A stretch of DNA of 64,000 nt from Allomuricauda sp. CAU 1633 (GCF_017313225.1 NZ_JAFLNE010000006.1:108245-172244), one strand, 5' to 3'. Shown: positions 53,429 to 62,280, counted from the stretch's first letter. Translations and numbers: made by a program. Notes: generated by a model from the letters alone, not told the origin.

Positions 53429-55819
53429 ATGAAGCTTCGCTTTCGAATAACCCATCTCCTTCCGATTTTTACTTTTTTAATTCCTGTTCTTCTTTTGGGA
53501 CAGCTTTCTAATGAAATCAATCCAAAATTATTGGAGTCATCATGGGATGCAAACTGGATTGCCCATCCCACCGAATCCAGGACCGAATATGGAGTGTACT
53601 TGTTCAAAAAGGAATTTAATCTGGCCACTCTACCTGAGAAATTTGTAGTTCACGTTTCTGCAGACAACCGATACAAACTTTATATCAATGGTAATTATAT
53701 CACTAATGGTCCAGCAAGGGGAGATGAACAAAACTGGCGTTTTGAGAGTTTGGATATAGCATCTTATCTTAAATCCGGGACAAATGTGGTAAGTGCTGTG
53801 GTTTGGAATTTTGCCCAATATAGACCCTTGGCCCAGCACTCTACAAAAACAGGTTTTCTATTACAAGGAAATTCTTATGTGGAGAAGGTTTTGAATACTG
53901 ATGAAACTTGGTCCGTTGCCAAAGATAAGGCGTATAGTCCTCTCCCCGTTTCCATGAATGAATTCTATGTAGTTGGCCCAGGAGAACATTTTGATGGATC
54001 CTTACACCCATGGTCTTGGATGAATGCTGGTTATGAGAGTGATTTTGTAAAGGCCAAAGCCTTTGAGCCTGCCCAAACCCAAAAAAGTTTGAAACATTGG
54101 GGCAATATACCCGCCCTTGTACTTACACCCCGAACCATTCCCTTGATGGAGGAGCATCTTCAGCGTTTTGAGTCCGTGCGGCGTTCTTCACATACAAACG
54201 ACATAAAATCAAATTTTCTTTTGGGTGAAGGGTCACTCAGCATCCCCAAGAACACACAAACCAGTATTTTGATAGATCAAGGTCATTTGACCAATGCCTA
54301 TCCGGTTTTGAACTACGGAGGTGGCAAAGGGGCATCCATCAAAATAACCTATGCAGAAAGCCTTTTCAACACAAATGGCCAAAAAGGAAATCGTGACGCA
54401 ATAGAGAACAAATCCATAAAAGGAAATTCCGATGCGATTATCGCGGATGGTGGAGCCCAAAGAACATTCCAAACACTGTGGTGGCGTACCTTTAGGTATG
54501 TGCAATTGGATATTGAAACCAAAGATGAGGCATTGAAAATAGATGATTTTCATAGCATATCCACAGGCTATCCCTTTAAAGAAATTGCTTCGTTCAAAAG
54601 TTCGGTTCCTGTGCTTTCCAACATTTGGGATGTGGGATGGCGAACCCAGTTATTGTGCTCTGGAGAAAATTATTTCGACTGTCCTTATTACGAACAATTG
54701 CAATATGCCGGGGACACTAGAATCCAATGCTTAATATCGTCTTATATATCAGGCGATTTTAAGTTATTTAAAAATGCACTGGAATCTTACAATCATTCCA
54801 AAATGCCCTTTGGTCTCACCCAAAGTAGGTATCCCAGTTTTGATACGCAGATTATCCCCACTTTTTCTTTGGTTTGGATAACCATGCTTCACGATTATTG
54901 GATGCTAAACCCGGAGAATGATTTTGTGGAACAAATGATACCCGATGTTCTGGACATTGTACAGTGGTTTGAAAACCGACTGGATAACAATGATATGTTG
55001 GGGCATTTAGAATATTGGCAATTCGTGGACTGGGTTAATTATGAGGGTTGGGAACACGGAGTCCCGCCAGGGGTGTATCACGACAATTCTGCCATTATTA
55101 GTCTTCAATTGGTATATACACTACAAAAAGGGGCAGAATTACTAGAGCACCACAACCGACCTGACGAATCCCAAAAAATGGAAGCTTTGGCCAATAAAAT
55201 AAAAACGGCAGTACTAAAACAGTGTTGGGTTGAGGAAAAAGGTTTGATTGCTGATACTCCAGATAAGAAGCTATTCAGTCAGCATGCCAACATCTTGGCC
55301 ATTTTAACGGAAACCATTGCACCAAAAAATGCTAAAAATCTGATGGAAAAGGTTTTGGTTGAAAAAGAAATGGCACAATGCACCTATTATTTTACGTTCT
55401 ATCTGGTGGAAGCATTGAAAAAAGCAGGAATGGCCGATAAATATCTTTCCACCCTTGAACCATGGGAAGAAATGTTGGATAATGGGCTCACCACCTTTGC
55501 CGAAAAACCTGACCCTACACGTTCGGATTGTCATGCTTGGAGTGCATCACCTAATTATTATTTCCTCTCACTTATCACGGGGATAGAACCCATGGAACCT
55601 GGGTTTGAATCAGTAAGAATTGCACCAAATCTTGGTGATTTACCTGAAATTGAATCTTCCATGCCCCACCATTTGGGAATGATACAGATAAAGTTGAAAA
55701 AAAGTAAGGAAACTGGTATTACCGGTACGGTGCAACTTCCAGAAAAACTTGATGGCATTTTTGAATGGAACGGAAAGCAAATTGCCCTTAACCCCGGTAC
55801 CAATACTATCAATTTGTAG
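53429..55819 (+). CDS. GH78 alpha-L-rhamnosidase, exported
   Basis: A 796-residue protein with signal peptide ending LLLGQ. Domain order is that of GH78: an N-terminal beta-sandwich (WIAHPTESRTEYGVYLFKKEF, DNRYKLYINGNYI), then an alpha/alpha barrel (about 360-700) with FDCPYYEQLQYAGDTR and GWEHGVPPGVYHDNSAI holding the acidic residues, then a C-terminal sandwich. It removes terminal alpha-rhamnose. It is on the plus strand, divergent from the regulator gene, 276 bp apart, so probably a separate transcription unit. It may or may not belong to the same polysaccharide as the SusCD genes. Confidence 0.9.
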   Translation: MKLRFRITHLLPIFTFLIPVLLLGQLSNEINPKLLESSWDANWIAHPTESRTEYGVYLFKKEFNLATLPEKFVVHVSADNRYKLYINGNYITNGPARGDEQNWRFESLDIASYLKSGTNVVSAVVWNFAQYRPLAQHSTKTGFLLQGNSYVEKVLNTDETWSVAKDKAYSPLPVSMNEFYVVGPGEHFDGSLHPWSWMNAGYESDFVKAKAFEPAQTQKSLKHWGNIPALVLTPRTIPLMEEHLQRFESVRRSSHTNDIKSNFLLGEGSLSIPKNTQTSILIDQGHLTNAYPVLNYGGGKGASIKITYAESLFNTNGQKGNRDAIENKSIKGNSDAIIADGGAQRTFQTLWWRTFRYVQLDIETKDEALKIDDFHSISTGYPFKEIASFKSSVPVLSNIWDVGWRTQLLCSGENYFDCPYYEQLQYAGDTRIQCLISSYISGDFKLFKNALESYNHSKMPFGLTQSRYPSFDTQIIPTFSLVWITMLHDYWMLNPENDFVEQMIPDVLDIVQWFENRLDNNDMLGHLEYWQFVDWVNYEGWEHGVPPGVYHDNSAIISLQLVYTLQKGAELLEHHNRPDESQKMEALANKIKTAVLKQCWVEEKGLIADTPDKKLFSQHANILAILTETIAPKNAKNLMEKVLVEKEMAQCTYYFTFYLVEALKKAGMADKYLSTLEPWEEMLDNGLTTFAEKPDPTRSDCHAWSASPNYYFLSLITGIEPMEPGFESVRIAPNLGDLPEIESSMPHHLGMIQIKLKKSKETGITGTVQLPEKLDGIFEWNGKQIALNPGTNTINL

Positions 55820-55884
55820 ATTCATGCATTGAATGGGTTGAATAGTTCAATTTTGACTGGCTTCTTGACTGATTTTTGGATGAA

Positions 55885-56703
55885 TTATAGGCTTTTTGTG
55901 TCCGGGCCGTTGGGTCCAAATCTTTTGATCAGTGCATCTTTAAAAGATGGAGTGGCCACATCATTGTGTTCTACATTGTAATCTGTCCTGAATTCCAATA
56001 AATGATCTAAGTTTAGTTTGTTCAACCGTTCAGCCAACACATTCACCATATCATGATTTCCAGAAATTGTGGCTGTGGTCAGATACCATTGTGTATTGGA
56101 ATCAGTTATATTGGCCTTATTTTTTTTGATTAAGTGAATGTTCTTTTTATAGTTGGACCAAACGGCCGGGTCAAATATCATATAATGCGAAAAAACCGTC
56201 TTTGTTGGCTTTTCCAAAAAAGTGAACAGAACACCGGCATTCCCTCCCAAGGAACAGCCTTGAAAGGTTCTGCTACTGTCAATAATTCGGTAGTTTGATT
56301 CTACTTCAGGAATCAGTTCCAAGGAAAAAAACTTAAAGTAAGACGAAGCACCGGGCAGGGTATAGTCCACAGCCCTTCTTTTGTTTTCTTCCCCTCCTGC
56401 TTCTATGGTCACTAAGATTACATCCCATTCAAGATTTTCCAAAATCAAGGAAAACTCATCGAATGTCCACTGTCCATCGGTCGCATAGATTACCTCATAT
56501 TTCGCATCGGTGTTTTTATGGTATGATTTAGGAAGATAAACATGATAGGTATAAGAGAAATTGGTATATGATGATGCTATGGAGTTATTTTTTATCGTTC
56601 TCTTTTCATAACTAGGGTCCTCTCCATTTGTTTGGCCATAGCTTATTGCACATACTAGAATCAAAAAAGTTAAAAGGTGTTTTTTGATGGGGTAAAAAGG
56701 CAT
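55885..56703 (-). CDS. Exported esterase (Esterase_D-type alpha/beta hydrolase)
   Basis: A 272-residue secreted hydrolase (signal ending ISYGQ) of the putative-esterase family (PF00756-like): YVHVYLPKSY-like start (YHVYLPKSYHKN), ATDGQWTFDEFSLIL, nucleophile Ser in QGCSLGGNAGVLFTFL and terminal His in EHNDVATPSF. Enzymes of this type hydrolyse acyl or siderophore esters. The frame extends to 56742, but ATG 56703 starts the signal peptide directly. It converges on the rhamnosidase gene. Substrate unknown. Confidence 0.8.
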   Translation of the reverse strand: MPFYPIKKHLLTFLILVCAISYGQTNGEDPSYEKRTIKNNSIASSYTNFSYTYHVYLPKSYHKNTDAKYEVIYATDGQWTFDEFSLILENLEWDVILVTIEAGGEENKRRAVDYTLPGASSYFKFFSLELIPEVESNYRIIDSSRTFQGCSLGGNAGVLFTFLEKPTKTVFSHYMIFDPAVWSNYKKNIHLIKKNKANITDSNTQWYLTTATISGNHDMVNVLAERLNKLNLDHLLEFRTDYNVEHNDVATPSFKDALIKRFGPNGPDTKSL

Positions 56704-56889
56704 TTTGATATCTTTTTTAATTTGAATAAAGAGGGGCACCAATCCAATTTGTTACACCCTGTTTCCTATTCAGCCATTTTTCTTTTGCCATAGTACCTTC
56801 TATGGTCTTACTATTTCGAATGTCCTGCAAGGGGTTCTTGTAAAGCAATATCTAATTATCAATACTTGTTTTAGTATTGGAAGTTATTG

Positions 56890-57621
56890 CTAAATCAGCT
56901 CTTTTTCAAGAGCAATGGCCTTTCTGAACAAAATGTTGTTTTCCAAATGGATGTGGAAATGAAGGTCTTCCTCAAATTCCCTTAGTTTTTCCATGGTGAT
57001 GCGGTACGTGTTGCATCCATCCTCCGGTGTAGCATAGTTCTGGGTCAAGAGTGCTATTTTTCTAAAAGCTTCTCCTTCAAAGTCATGTTCATCATCCATT
57101 TTTGATATGGGATTTACAATAGAGCCGAATGAAGGGAGTTCCAGTGTTACCCCTGAGTTTTTGGCCCGGACCATTTTCTTTATGTAGGGAAACAACATCA
57201 ACTCTTCCTTTTTGAGGTGCATGCTCAGTTCCCCCATGGCTTCCTTAAAAATGGTTTGTACTTCGTACAGTTCCATATGCTTATCGCCATGAACGTTTAC
57301 AATCTTTTCCAAGTACCCATTAATAATTGGAATGTTTTCTTCAATATAGGCATGATGCTTTTTCTCGATATAATCAACAAGCAGGTCCAAGGGCCAAGAA
57401 GTAACGTCCATGGAGCTGGTTTGCGGTTGATCAATCATAGCATTTAATTGCACGACCAACTCGTCAATGTCACTGTCTGTTAGATCTACCAGTCGGCATG
57501 CCTCATCGACTGAATTGTTGCCACCACAGCAAAAATCAACTCCTTTTGCCTTGAAAAGGTCGGATGCCTTATAATTTTGGGTTACAATATCCCCAACATT
57601 GCTATTCTTTGTAATTTTCAT
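56890..57621 (-). CDS. ric: Iron-sulfur cluster repair di-iron protein (RIC/YtfE), copy 2
   Basis: A 243-residue RIC protein with DUF542 (NVGDIVTQNYKASDLFKAKG, VDFCCGGNNSVDEACR) and hemerythrin-like domain (YIEKKHHAYIEENIP, MHLKKEELMLFPYIKK, DDEHDFEGEAFRKI, HFHIHLENNILFRKA). It is the last gene of the NO operon, 26 bp after the DUF59 gene. Unlike copy 1 it is embedded in the NO-reductase transcript, so its dose follows the reductase. Confidence 0.93.
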   Translation of the reverse strand: MKITKNSNVGDIVTQNYKASDLFKAKGVDFCCGGNNSVDEACRLVDLTDSDIDELVVQLNAMIDQPQTSSMDVTSWPLDLLVDYIEKKHHAYIEENIPIINGYLEKIVNVHGDKHMELYEVQTIFKEAMGELSMHLKKEELMLFPYIKKMVRAKNSGVTLELPSFGSIVNPISKMDDEHDFEGEAFRKIALLTQNYATPEDGCNTYRITMEKLREFEEDLHFHIHLENNILFRKAIALEKELI

Positions 57622-57647
57622 TTTGATATGTTTTTGATTTAATTTCT

Positions 57648-57950
57648 TTATAAAAACCCGAGTGCCAGCTTGGCCTCATCACTCATTAATTCCCTATTCC
57701 ATGGTGGGTCCCACGTCATTTCCACCTCTACCTTGCCCACTTCCTGTACTTCCATCACCCGATGTTTTACCTCTTCGGGCAAGGATTCTGCCACCGGGCA
57801 GGACGGAGAGGTCAGGGTCATCAAAATCTGTACGTCCCCTTGCTCTGTAATGAATACATCATAGACCAAACCCAAATCATAAATATTGACCGGGATTTCG
57901 GGATCGAACACCTCTTTGATTTTATCGATAACTTTTGTTTCAATCATCAT
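57648..57950 (-). CDS. MIP18/DUF59 Fe-S assembly protein (SufT/PaaD-like)
   Basis: A 100-residue protein of the DUF59 fold: IKEVFDPEIPVNIYDLGLVYDV, MTLTSPSCPVAESLPEEV and WDPPWNRELMSDEAK. The Cys in SPSCP is the conserved one. Such proteins help load Fe-S clusters onto targets. Placed between a ferredoxin and a RIC protein in the NO operon, it may supply clusters damaged by NO. Start at ATG 57950 or the next ATG, 3 bp on. Confidence 0.9.
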   Translation of the reverse strand: MMIETKVIDKIKEVFDPEIPVNIYDLGLVYDVFITEQGDVQILMTLTSPSCPVAESLPEEVKHRVMEVQEVGKVEVEMTWDPPWNRELMSDEAKLALGFL

Positions 57951-57984
57951 AATGCTTTTTGATACGATTACTTTCCCATCTTTT

Positions 57985-58299
57985 CTAATACCCTTCCAGC
58001 ACCCGAACTTTTACTCCATCCAATTCATGGGTCAACATCAGTTGGCAAGCTAATCTTACCTCTTCCCCAGTCAGGTTCATGTTCTGGAATACCTCCATTT
58101 CCTTCTTATTGGGTGGTTCTGTAAGTGAAGAACCTTCACCTATTTCAACTACACAGGTACCACACAATCCTCTACCTCTACACTCCCCAATTTCGTCATA
58201 GCAGGTATTGACGATCAGTTCCATCAAGTTTGCATATTCGTATCTTTTAAAAGGAACAATCTGTGTTTCGTTAGCGGTATCAACAACTGTTATTTGCAT
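57985..58299 (-). CDS. Plant-type [2Fe-2S] ferredoxin
   Basis: A 104-residue cytoplasmic ferredoxin. The cluster ligands are in GECRGRGLCGTC (C-x5-C-x2-C) and a fourth Cys in VRLACQ. The open frame runs far upstream to 58506, but that part overlaps the preceding gene in another frame; ATG 58299, 4 bp after its stop with TAAGG before it, is chosen. It may feed electrons to the adjacent heme protein or globin; no reductase for it is visible. Confidence 0.88.
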   Translation of the reverse strand: MQITVVDTANETQIVPFKRYEYANLMELIVNTCYDEIGECRGRGLCGTCVVEIGEGSSLTEPPNKKEMEVFQNMNLTGEEVRLACQLMLTHELDGVKVRVLEGY

Positions 58300-58303
58300 T
58301 ACC

Positions 58304-59200
58304 TTACTGATGTATTTGTCCCCATTGTGATTTCTCTTTTTCTGACCATAGTGTTGGAAAAAAAATCCGTTTCTGATTTTTAGGGTGTAAGTATTCGACC
58401 CAATTTGAATCTCCAGTGGATTTTGAAGCTTTTGATTTAAATTGGAGGTAATGCTGTGCCGTATCCAAGTGAACCAATGGCCATGCCACATTATACAAAT
58501 AGTCAAACTCCTTTAGCATTTCTCTTAAGTCCCCAGGGATATTTTGCATCAAAAAAATCTTATCTTCCAAAGTTTTTCCCTTTACTTTTCTTAAGGTTTC
58601 AATCAGCTCGTCCCGATATTTTAATTCAAACTGGGCCATGGTCAAGGTGGTGTCCCCGTTGGATTTTAATCCTGCTTTTTTCCAATACAGATTGTCCAAT
58701 CGTTCCTCTTCAGACATTATTTTGAATTCCTCCAATTCCCCAGAAACAAGGTTGGAATACGATGTACAATGCAGTTCTATAAGCCTGTATTGGATGCTCT
58801 GCAAACCACTGGCCGGAGCAAGCGTGTTTCTAAAAAGTTGATACTGCTCCATATCCATGCCATGCTTCATAATATCAAATGTGTTGATAAGCATGTTTGT
58901 ATACCGCACCAATCTGGAAACCCGAGTCAAAAGATCATCCAATTCATTCTCTTGGTTGTCCCATATCTGCTTCAGCTCCCGTAACATCAATTTAAAGGTC
59001 AGTTCCGTATTTTGGTGATAAATGATGAAAATCTCCTCATCCCCATAAATAGAGCGTGGTTTTTGGAGGGTAAGCAAGGTATCCAACTGTATATACTCCC
59101 AATAATTCAATTCCTTGGCATGCAATAATCCCTTGAGGTGTGTATGGGCATCTGAGGAGAGTGCTGCATATTTGTTTTCCAATTGCTTGTAAATCTTCAT
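58304..59200 (-). CDS. Tryptophan 2,3-dioxygenase-family heme protein
   Basis: A 298-residue cytoplasmic protein of the TDO family. Landmarks are NYWEYIQLDTLLTLQKPR, IYHQNTELTFKLMLREL (H62 equals the distal His), YQLFRNTLAPASGLQSIQYR (Arg for the substrate carboxylate) and YNVAWPLVHLDTAQHYL (proximal heme His). The substrate loop, GTGGSSG in typical TDO and TGGS in the Flavobacterium form, reads STGDSNW here, so one Gly is Asp. Kynurenine-pathway genes are absent. It overlaps the membrane gene by 4 bp and the ferredoxin follows 4 bp later, all between NO-handling genes. It may be a real TDO or a TDO-fold heme protein with a new role in NO metabolism. Confidence 0.85.
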   Translation of the reverse strand: MKIYKQLENKYAALSSDAHTHLKGLLHAKELNYWEYIQLDTLLTLQKPRSIYGDEEIFIIYHQNTELTFKLMLRELKQIWDNQENELDDLLTRVSRLVRYTNMLINTFDIMKHGMDMEQYQLFRNTLAPASGLQSIQYRLIELHCTSYSNLVSGELEEFKIMSEEERLDNLYWKKAGLKSNGDTTLTMAQFELKYRDELIETLRKVKGKTLEDKIFLMQNIPGDLREMLKEFDYLYNVAWPLVHLDTAQHYLQFKSKASKSTGDSNWVEYLHPKNQKRIFFPTLWSEKEKSQWGQIHQ

Positions 59201-59634
59201 GTATTTGCTTTTAGGTACTTAAATGTTAGATAGAGAAGTCCGAACACCTTAAGGCATTCCAAAATCACATAGACAAAATGCAGGTTGGAGTGGCCCACCG
59301 TTCCATTATTGATGATTTGATTAGCTCGCTCATCCAGTTGGGGAAGTAGATAGACCGTCTGAAACAGTAGGATGCAGAAGGCGCCATAAAAGCCGACTTT
59401 TTTATAGATCGGATCCCTTGGTAGCTTAATCACTAAAATCAGCATAACGATGGCAAAAAATAGTTCCACCTTATTCAGTACTGAAAAAACCAATCTTCCA
59501 ATACTCAACCCTATTTCCCGTGTTACACCATCGGCTTTGAACTTTAGCCAAGCCTCCATAAAACTAATGGCACAGACAAAACCTGTCCACAACAGTCCAA
59601 AGACCACGATGAATTTATGTATCCAACTTTTCAT
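59197..59634 (-). CDS. Small membrane protein of the NO operon
   Basis: About 145 residues with four predicted membrane helices (about 8-28, 46-68, 78-98, 118-140). I recognise no named domain with certainty; the layout vaguely recalls TMEM205/DUF4149-like proteins. The frame extends to 59658 inside the globin gene, but ATG 59634, 1 bp after the globin stop, is preferred. It overlaps the TDO-family gene by 4 bp. Membrane topology and position suggest a partner of the heme proteins or NO reductase; inference only. Confidence 0.75.
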   Translation of the reverse strand: MKSWIHKFIVVFGLLWTGFVCAISFMEAWLKFKADGVTREIGLSIGRLVFSVLNKVELFFAIVMLILVIKLPRDPIYKKVGFYGAFCILLFQTVYLLPQLDERANQIINNGTVGHSNLHFVYVILECLKVFGLLYLTFKYLKANT

Positions 59635-59635
59635 A

Positions 59636-60031
59636 TCAGTTGTTTTGGAATTCGTCACCTTTTAGGTGGGCGAGCTTATATTGAAACATCTCTGCTATTT
59701 TGTTGGCCCTGAACATTGCCATTTCCGCAATTTGTCCTTCAAAGTTTTCATCAATGGTTTGTTGAAACAGTTTTAGCCACTGCTCAAAATGATCCTTACC
59801 GATGGGCAGGGAAAGATGGGGATGAAAAGGAGTACCCTGATAAGCTTTCTCATGAAAGAGTACCGTTTGCCAGAAGGCATACATCTTTTCCAAATGCCCA
59901 CTCCAATCATCCCCTATTGTATCGTTAAAAATAGGACCCAACAATGGGTTAATCTTGACCTTTCCATAGAACGTATCCACCAATAATTTAATATCCTCCC
60001 GATTTCTTATTTCGTTTTTCATAACAGGCAT
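59636..60031 (-). CDS. Group III truncated hemoglobin
   Basis: A 131-residue globin. Group III features: LVDTFYGKVKINPLLGPIF, WSGHLEKMYAFWQTVLF, YQGTPFHPHLSLPIGKDHFEQWLKLF (His in DHF as likely heme-proximal position) and FRANKIAEMFQ. Such globins bind O2 and NO and are seen in NO-detoxification contexts. It starts 11 bp after the NO-reductase stop, so the two are co-expressed. Confidence 0.92.
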   Translation of the reverse strand: MPVMKNEIRNREDIKLLVDTFYGKVKINPLLGPIFNDTIGDDWSGHLEKMYAFWQTVLFHEKAYQGTPFHPHLSLPIGKDHFEQWLKLFQQTIDENFEGQIAEMAMFRANKIAEMFQYKLAHLKGDEFQNN

Positions 60032-60042
60032 AGCAAAGAATT

Positions 60043-62280
60043 TTATTTGACTTCATTCGCATGAAGTTTTTGTTTTAAGGCATAAAAAGTTTCCCGAACC
60101 ACGAACCAACAAAAGCTGACAATACCGATAGAGAAGACCACATCACCAACAATTCGCAACCATTTCAATGTTTGAATAGTGGGTGAATACAGTAATTCAC
60201 TTTCCCGAGCATAGGAATATCCCTTGGTAATGGAGGTATACGCCTGAATGATTCCCACAGGCAACAAGCTTAAAACTACCATCAGTAATAATCCCAGGTT
60301 TAGGCCCCAAAAAGCGGTTTTGATTAATTTTTGGTTCCATGTTCGTTTGGAGTATATCCGAAGACACATGAGTATGAATCCCATACCCAGCATTCCGTAA
60401 ACGCCAAATAAAGCCGTATGGGAATGTACCGCTGTGGTGTTCAATCCTTGGATGTAATAGAGCGCAATTGGCGGATTGATTAAAAAGCCAAATACCCCTG
60501 CCCCCAACAAATTCCAAAATGCCACAGCAATGAAGAACATAATGGGCCATTTATAGCGTTGAATCCATTCGTGCTCTTTTAATAGGTTCCAATTTTCCCG
60601 AATTTCAAACCCCATAAGTGTTAGGGGAACAACCTCGAGAGCACTAAAGGTTGCACCTAGGGCTATCGCCTGCACTGGTGTCCCCGAGTAGTAGATGTGG
60701 TGCAGTGTACCTATGATGCCCCCTGCAAGGAAAATGGTGGCGGAAGCAATGGATGCCCTTCCCGCTGTTTTGACGGAAATAATTTTCATTTTGGAAAAAA
60801 GATAGGCTATGATCACGGTAGCAAATACCTCAAAGAAACCTTCCACCCAAAGGTGAACCAACCACCAGCGCCAATAATTGATGACAGGTAGGGTACTGTT
60901 CTCCCCATACATCAAACCCGAAAAGAAGAAAAGTCCAATGGCAACGACCGCAATCAATAGGATGCTTAGCAAGTGTTTCGATTCCTCCTTTTTCCGAATC
61001 CCGAAGAGCACATGCCTGCCCACCATGACCATCCACAAAATCATTCCAACCGCCAGGAACAATTGCCAAAAACGACCAAGGTCCATATATTCATAGCCTT
61101 GGTGCCCAAAGAAAAAGTTGGTGGTCAAACTCAAGAATTGATGAACGCCCAACCATTCTCCCAACATAGATCCCAAAACAATGATCAATAAGGCCACAAA
61201 CAAGAAGTTCACTCCAAAAACCTGATACTTCATTTCCTTGCCACTGATCAACGGCGCCAAAAACAGACCGGTTGCCAACCACGTTGCCGCAATCCAAAAA
61301 ATGGCCAACTGTGTATGCCATGTCCTGGTAATTACATAAGGGATAAACTCTGATATATTAAACCCAAAGAAAGCTTGGCCCTCTACAGAATAATGTACTG
61401 TTATGATTCCCAAGACCACCTGCAAGAAAATCAATAGGGAAATAACAAAGTAGTACTTGAGCACAGTTCGCTGGGATCGGAACAACGTAATATGAAGCAA
61501 GGTATCTTCAACAGGCTTTAAAATGGCCTCTCCCTTCTCATGGTTTCTCAAGTAGTAGTAGGTCAAAATTCCAATAAACAAGATCAAAAGGATGATGGAA
61601 AAACCGGACCAAATCTGTGAATCGGGGGTAATGGTGTTATCAATTAATGGTTCATGGGGCCAATTGGAGGTATAGGTATACGCCTTGTCAAGCCTATTGG
61701 TACTGGCGGCCCACGAGGTCCAAAATAAAAATGCATTGAGCTTTTTGAGTTTTTCTTTATCGGTCAATGCTCCTACTTGAATGGCATATTCTTCGTGCCC
61801 CTTGGAAAAAATGGACGTATAATGCTTTACATTGGATGAGATAGCCTCTTGTCTTACCTTGGGAATGCTAATTGTTTGGTCTTCACTGTTATAGGTATTG
61901 GTCTTTACAGTCTTGACCAATCGTGCGCGTAAAGCTCCCTTTTGTTCTACATTGAGCGACTCATACGATTGACCAAAATCCTTTTGGGACCAATGCTCCA
62001 ATAGGTACAGCGCTTCCCTATGAATCCAATCGGCTGTCCAATCCGGGGCCACGTAGCTTCCGTGCCCCCATATGGACCCCATCTCCATCCCTCCAATCGA
62101 TTCCCAGATATTCTGCCCCTCTTTAATATCCTTTTTTGTATATAAAACCTCATTGGTTTCTTTTACAATCACCTTTTCAGGTATAGGTGGCTGTTGTTGA
62201 TATATTTCTGTACCAACCCATATCAATGCAGCAAATGACAATGTCACCACAATGGTAAATACTATCCAAACTTTTTTCAT
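60043..62280 (-). CDS. norZ: Quinol-dependent nitric-oxide reductase (NorZ/qNor)
   Basis: A 745-residue membrane enzyme reducing 2 NO to N2O. The N-terminal part (about 1-235) is the fused NorC-like domain with one helix and a periplasmic segment (KDIKEGQNIWESIGG, GSIWGHGSYVAPDWTADWIHRE). The NorB-like part has 12 helices; WWLVHLWVEGFFEVFA supplies the FeB His/Glu, GTLHHIYYSGTP the HH pair, and TTAVHSHTALFGVYGMLG the last helix His. No heme-c CXXCH is present, so it takes electrons from quinol. First gene of the NO operon. Operators R5 and R4 lie upstream. Confidence 0.95.
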   Translation of the reverse strand: MKKVWIVFTIVVTLSFAALIWVGTEIYQQQPPIPEKVIVKETNEVLYTKKDIKEGQNIWESIGGMEMGSIWGHGSYVAPDWTADWIHREALYLLEHWSQKDFGQSYESLNVEQKGALRARLVKTVKTNTYNSEDQTISIPKVRQEAISSNVKHYTSIFSKGHEEYAIQVGALTDKEKLKKLNAFLFWTSWAASTNRLDKAYTYTSNWPHEPLIDNTITPDSQIWSGFSIILLILFIGILTYYYLRNHEKGEAILKPVEDTLLHITLFRSQRTVLKYYFVISLLIFLQVVLGIITVHYSVEGQAFFGFNISEFIPYVITRTWHTQLAIFWIAATWLATGLFLAPLISGKEMKYQVFGVNFLFVALLIIVLGSMLGEWLGVHQFLSLTTNFFFGHQGYEYMDLGRFWQLFLAVGMILWMVMVGRHVLFGIRKKEESKHLLSILLIAVVAIGLFFFSGLMYGENSTLPVINYWRWWLVHLWVEGFFEVFATVIIAYLFSKMKIISVKTAGRASIASATIFLAGGIIGTLHHIYYSGTPVQAIALGATFSALEVVPLTLMGFEIRENWNLLKEHEWIQRYKWPIMFFIAVAFWNLLGAGVFGFLINPPIALYYIQGLNTTAVHSHTALFGVYGMLGMGFILMCLRIYSKRTWNQKLIKTAFWGLNLGLLLMVVLSLLPVGIIQAYTSITKGYSYARESELLYSPTIQTLKWLRIVGDVVFSIGIVSFCWFVVRETFYALKQKLHANEVK

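Noticed and set aside
55820..55884. Small inverted repeat TTGAA-TAG-TTCAA between rhamnosidase and esterase genes
   Set aside because: A 5-bp stem with a 3-base loop is too weak for a terminator call.
58300..58506. Upstream extension of the ferredoxin frame (69 codons)
   Set aside because: It overlaps the TDO-family gene in another frame. ATG 58299 starts the conserved ferredoxin domain and has a ribosome-site-like TAAGG before it.
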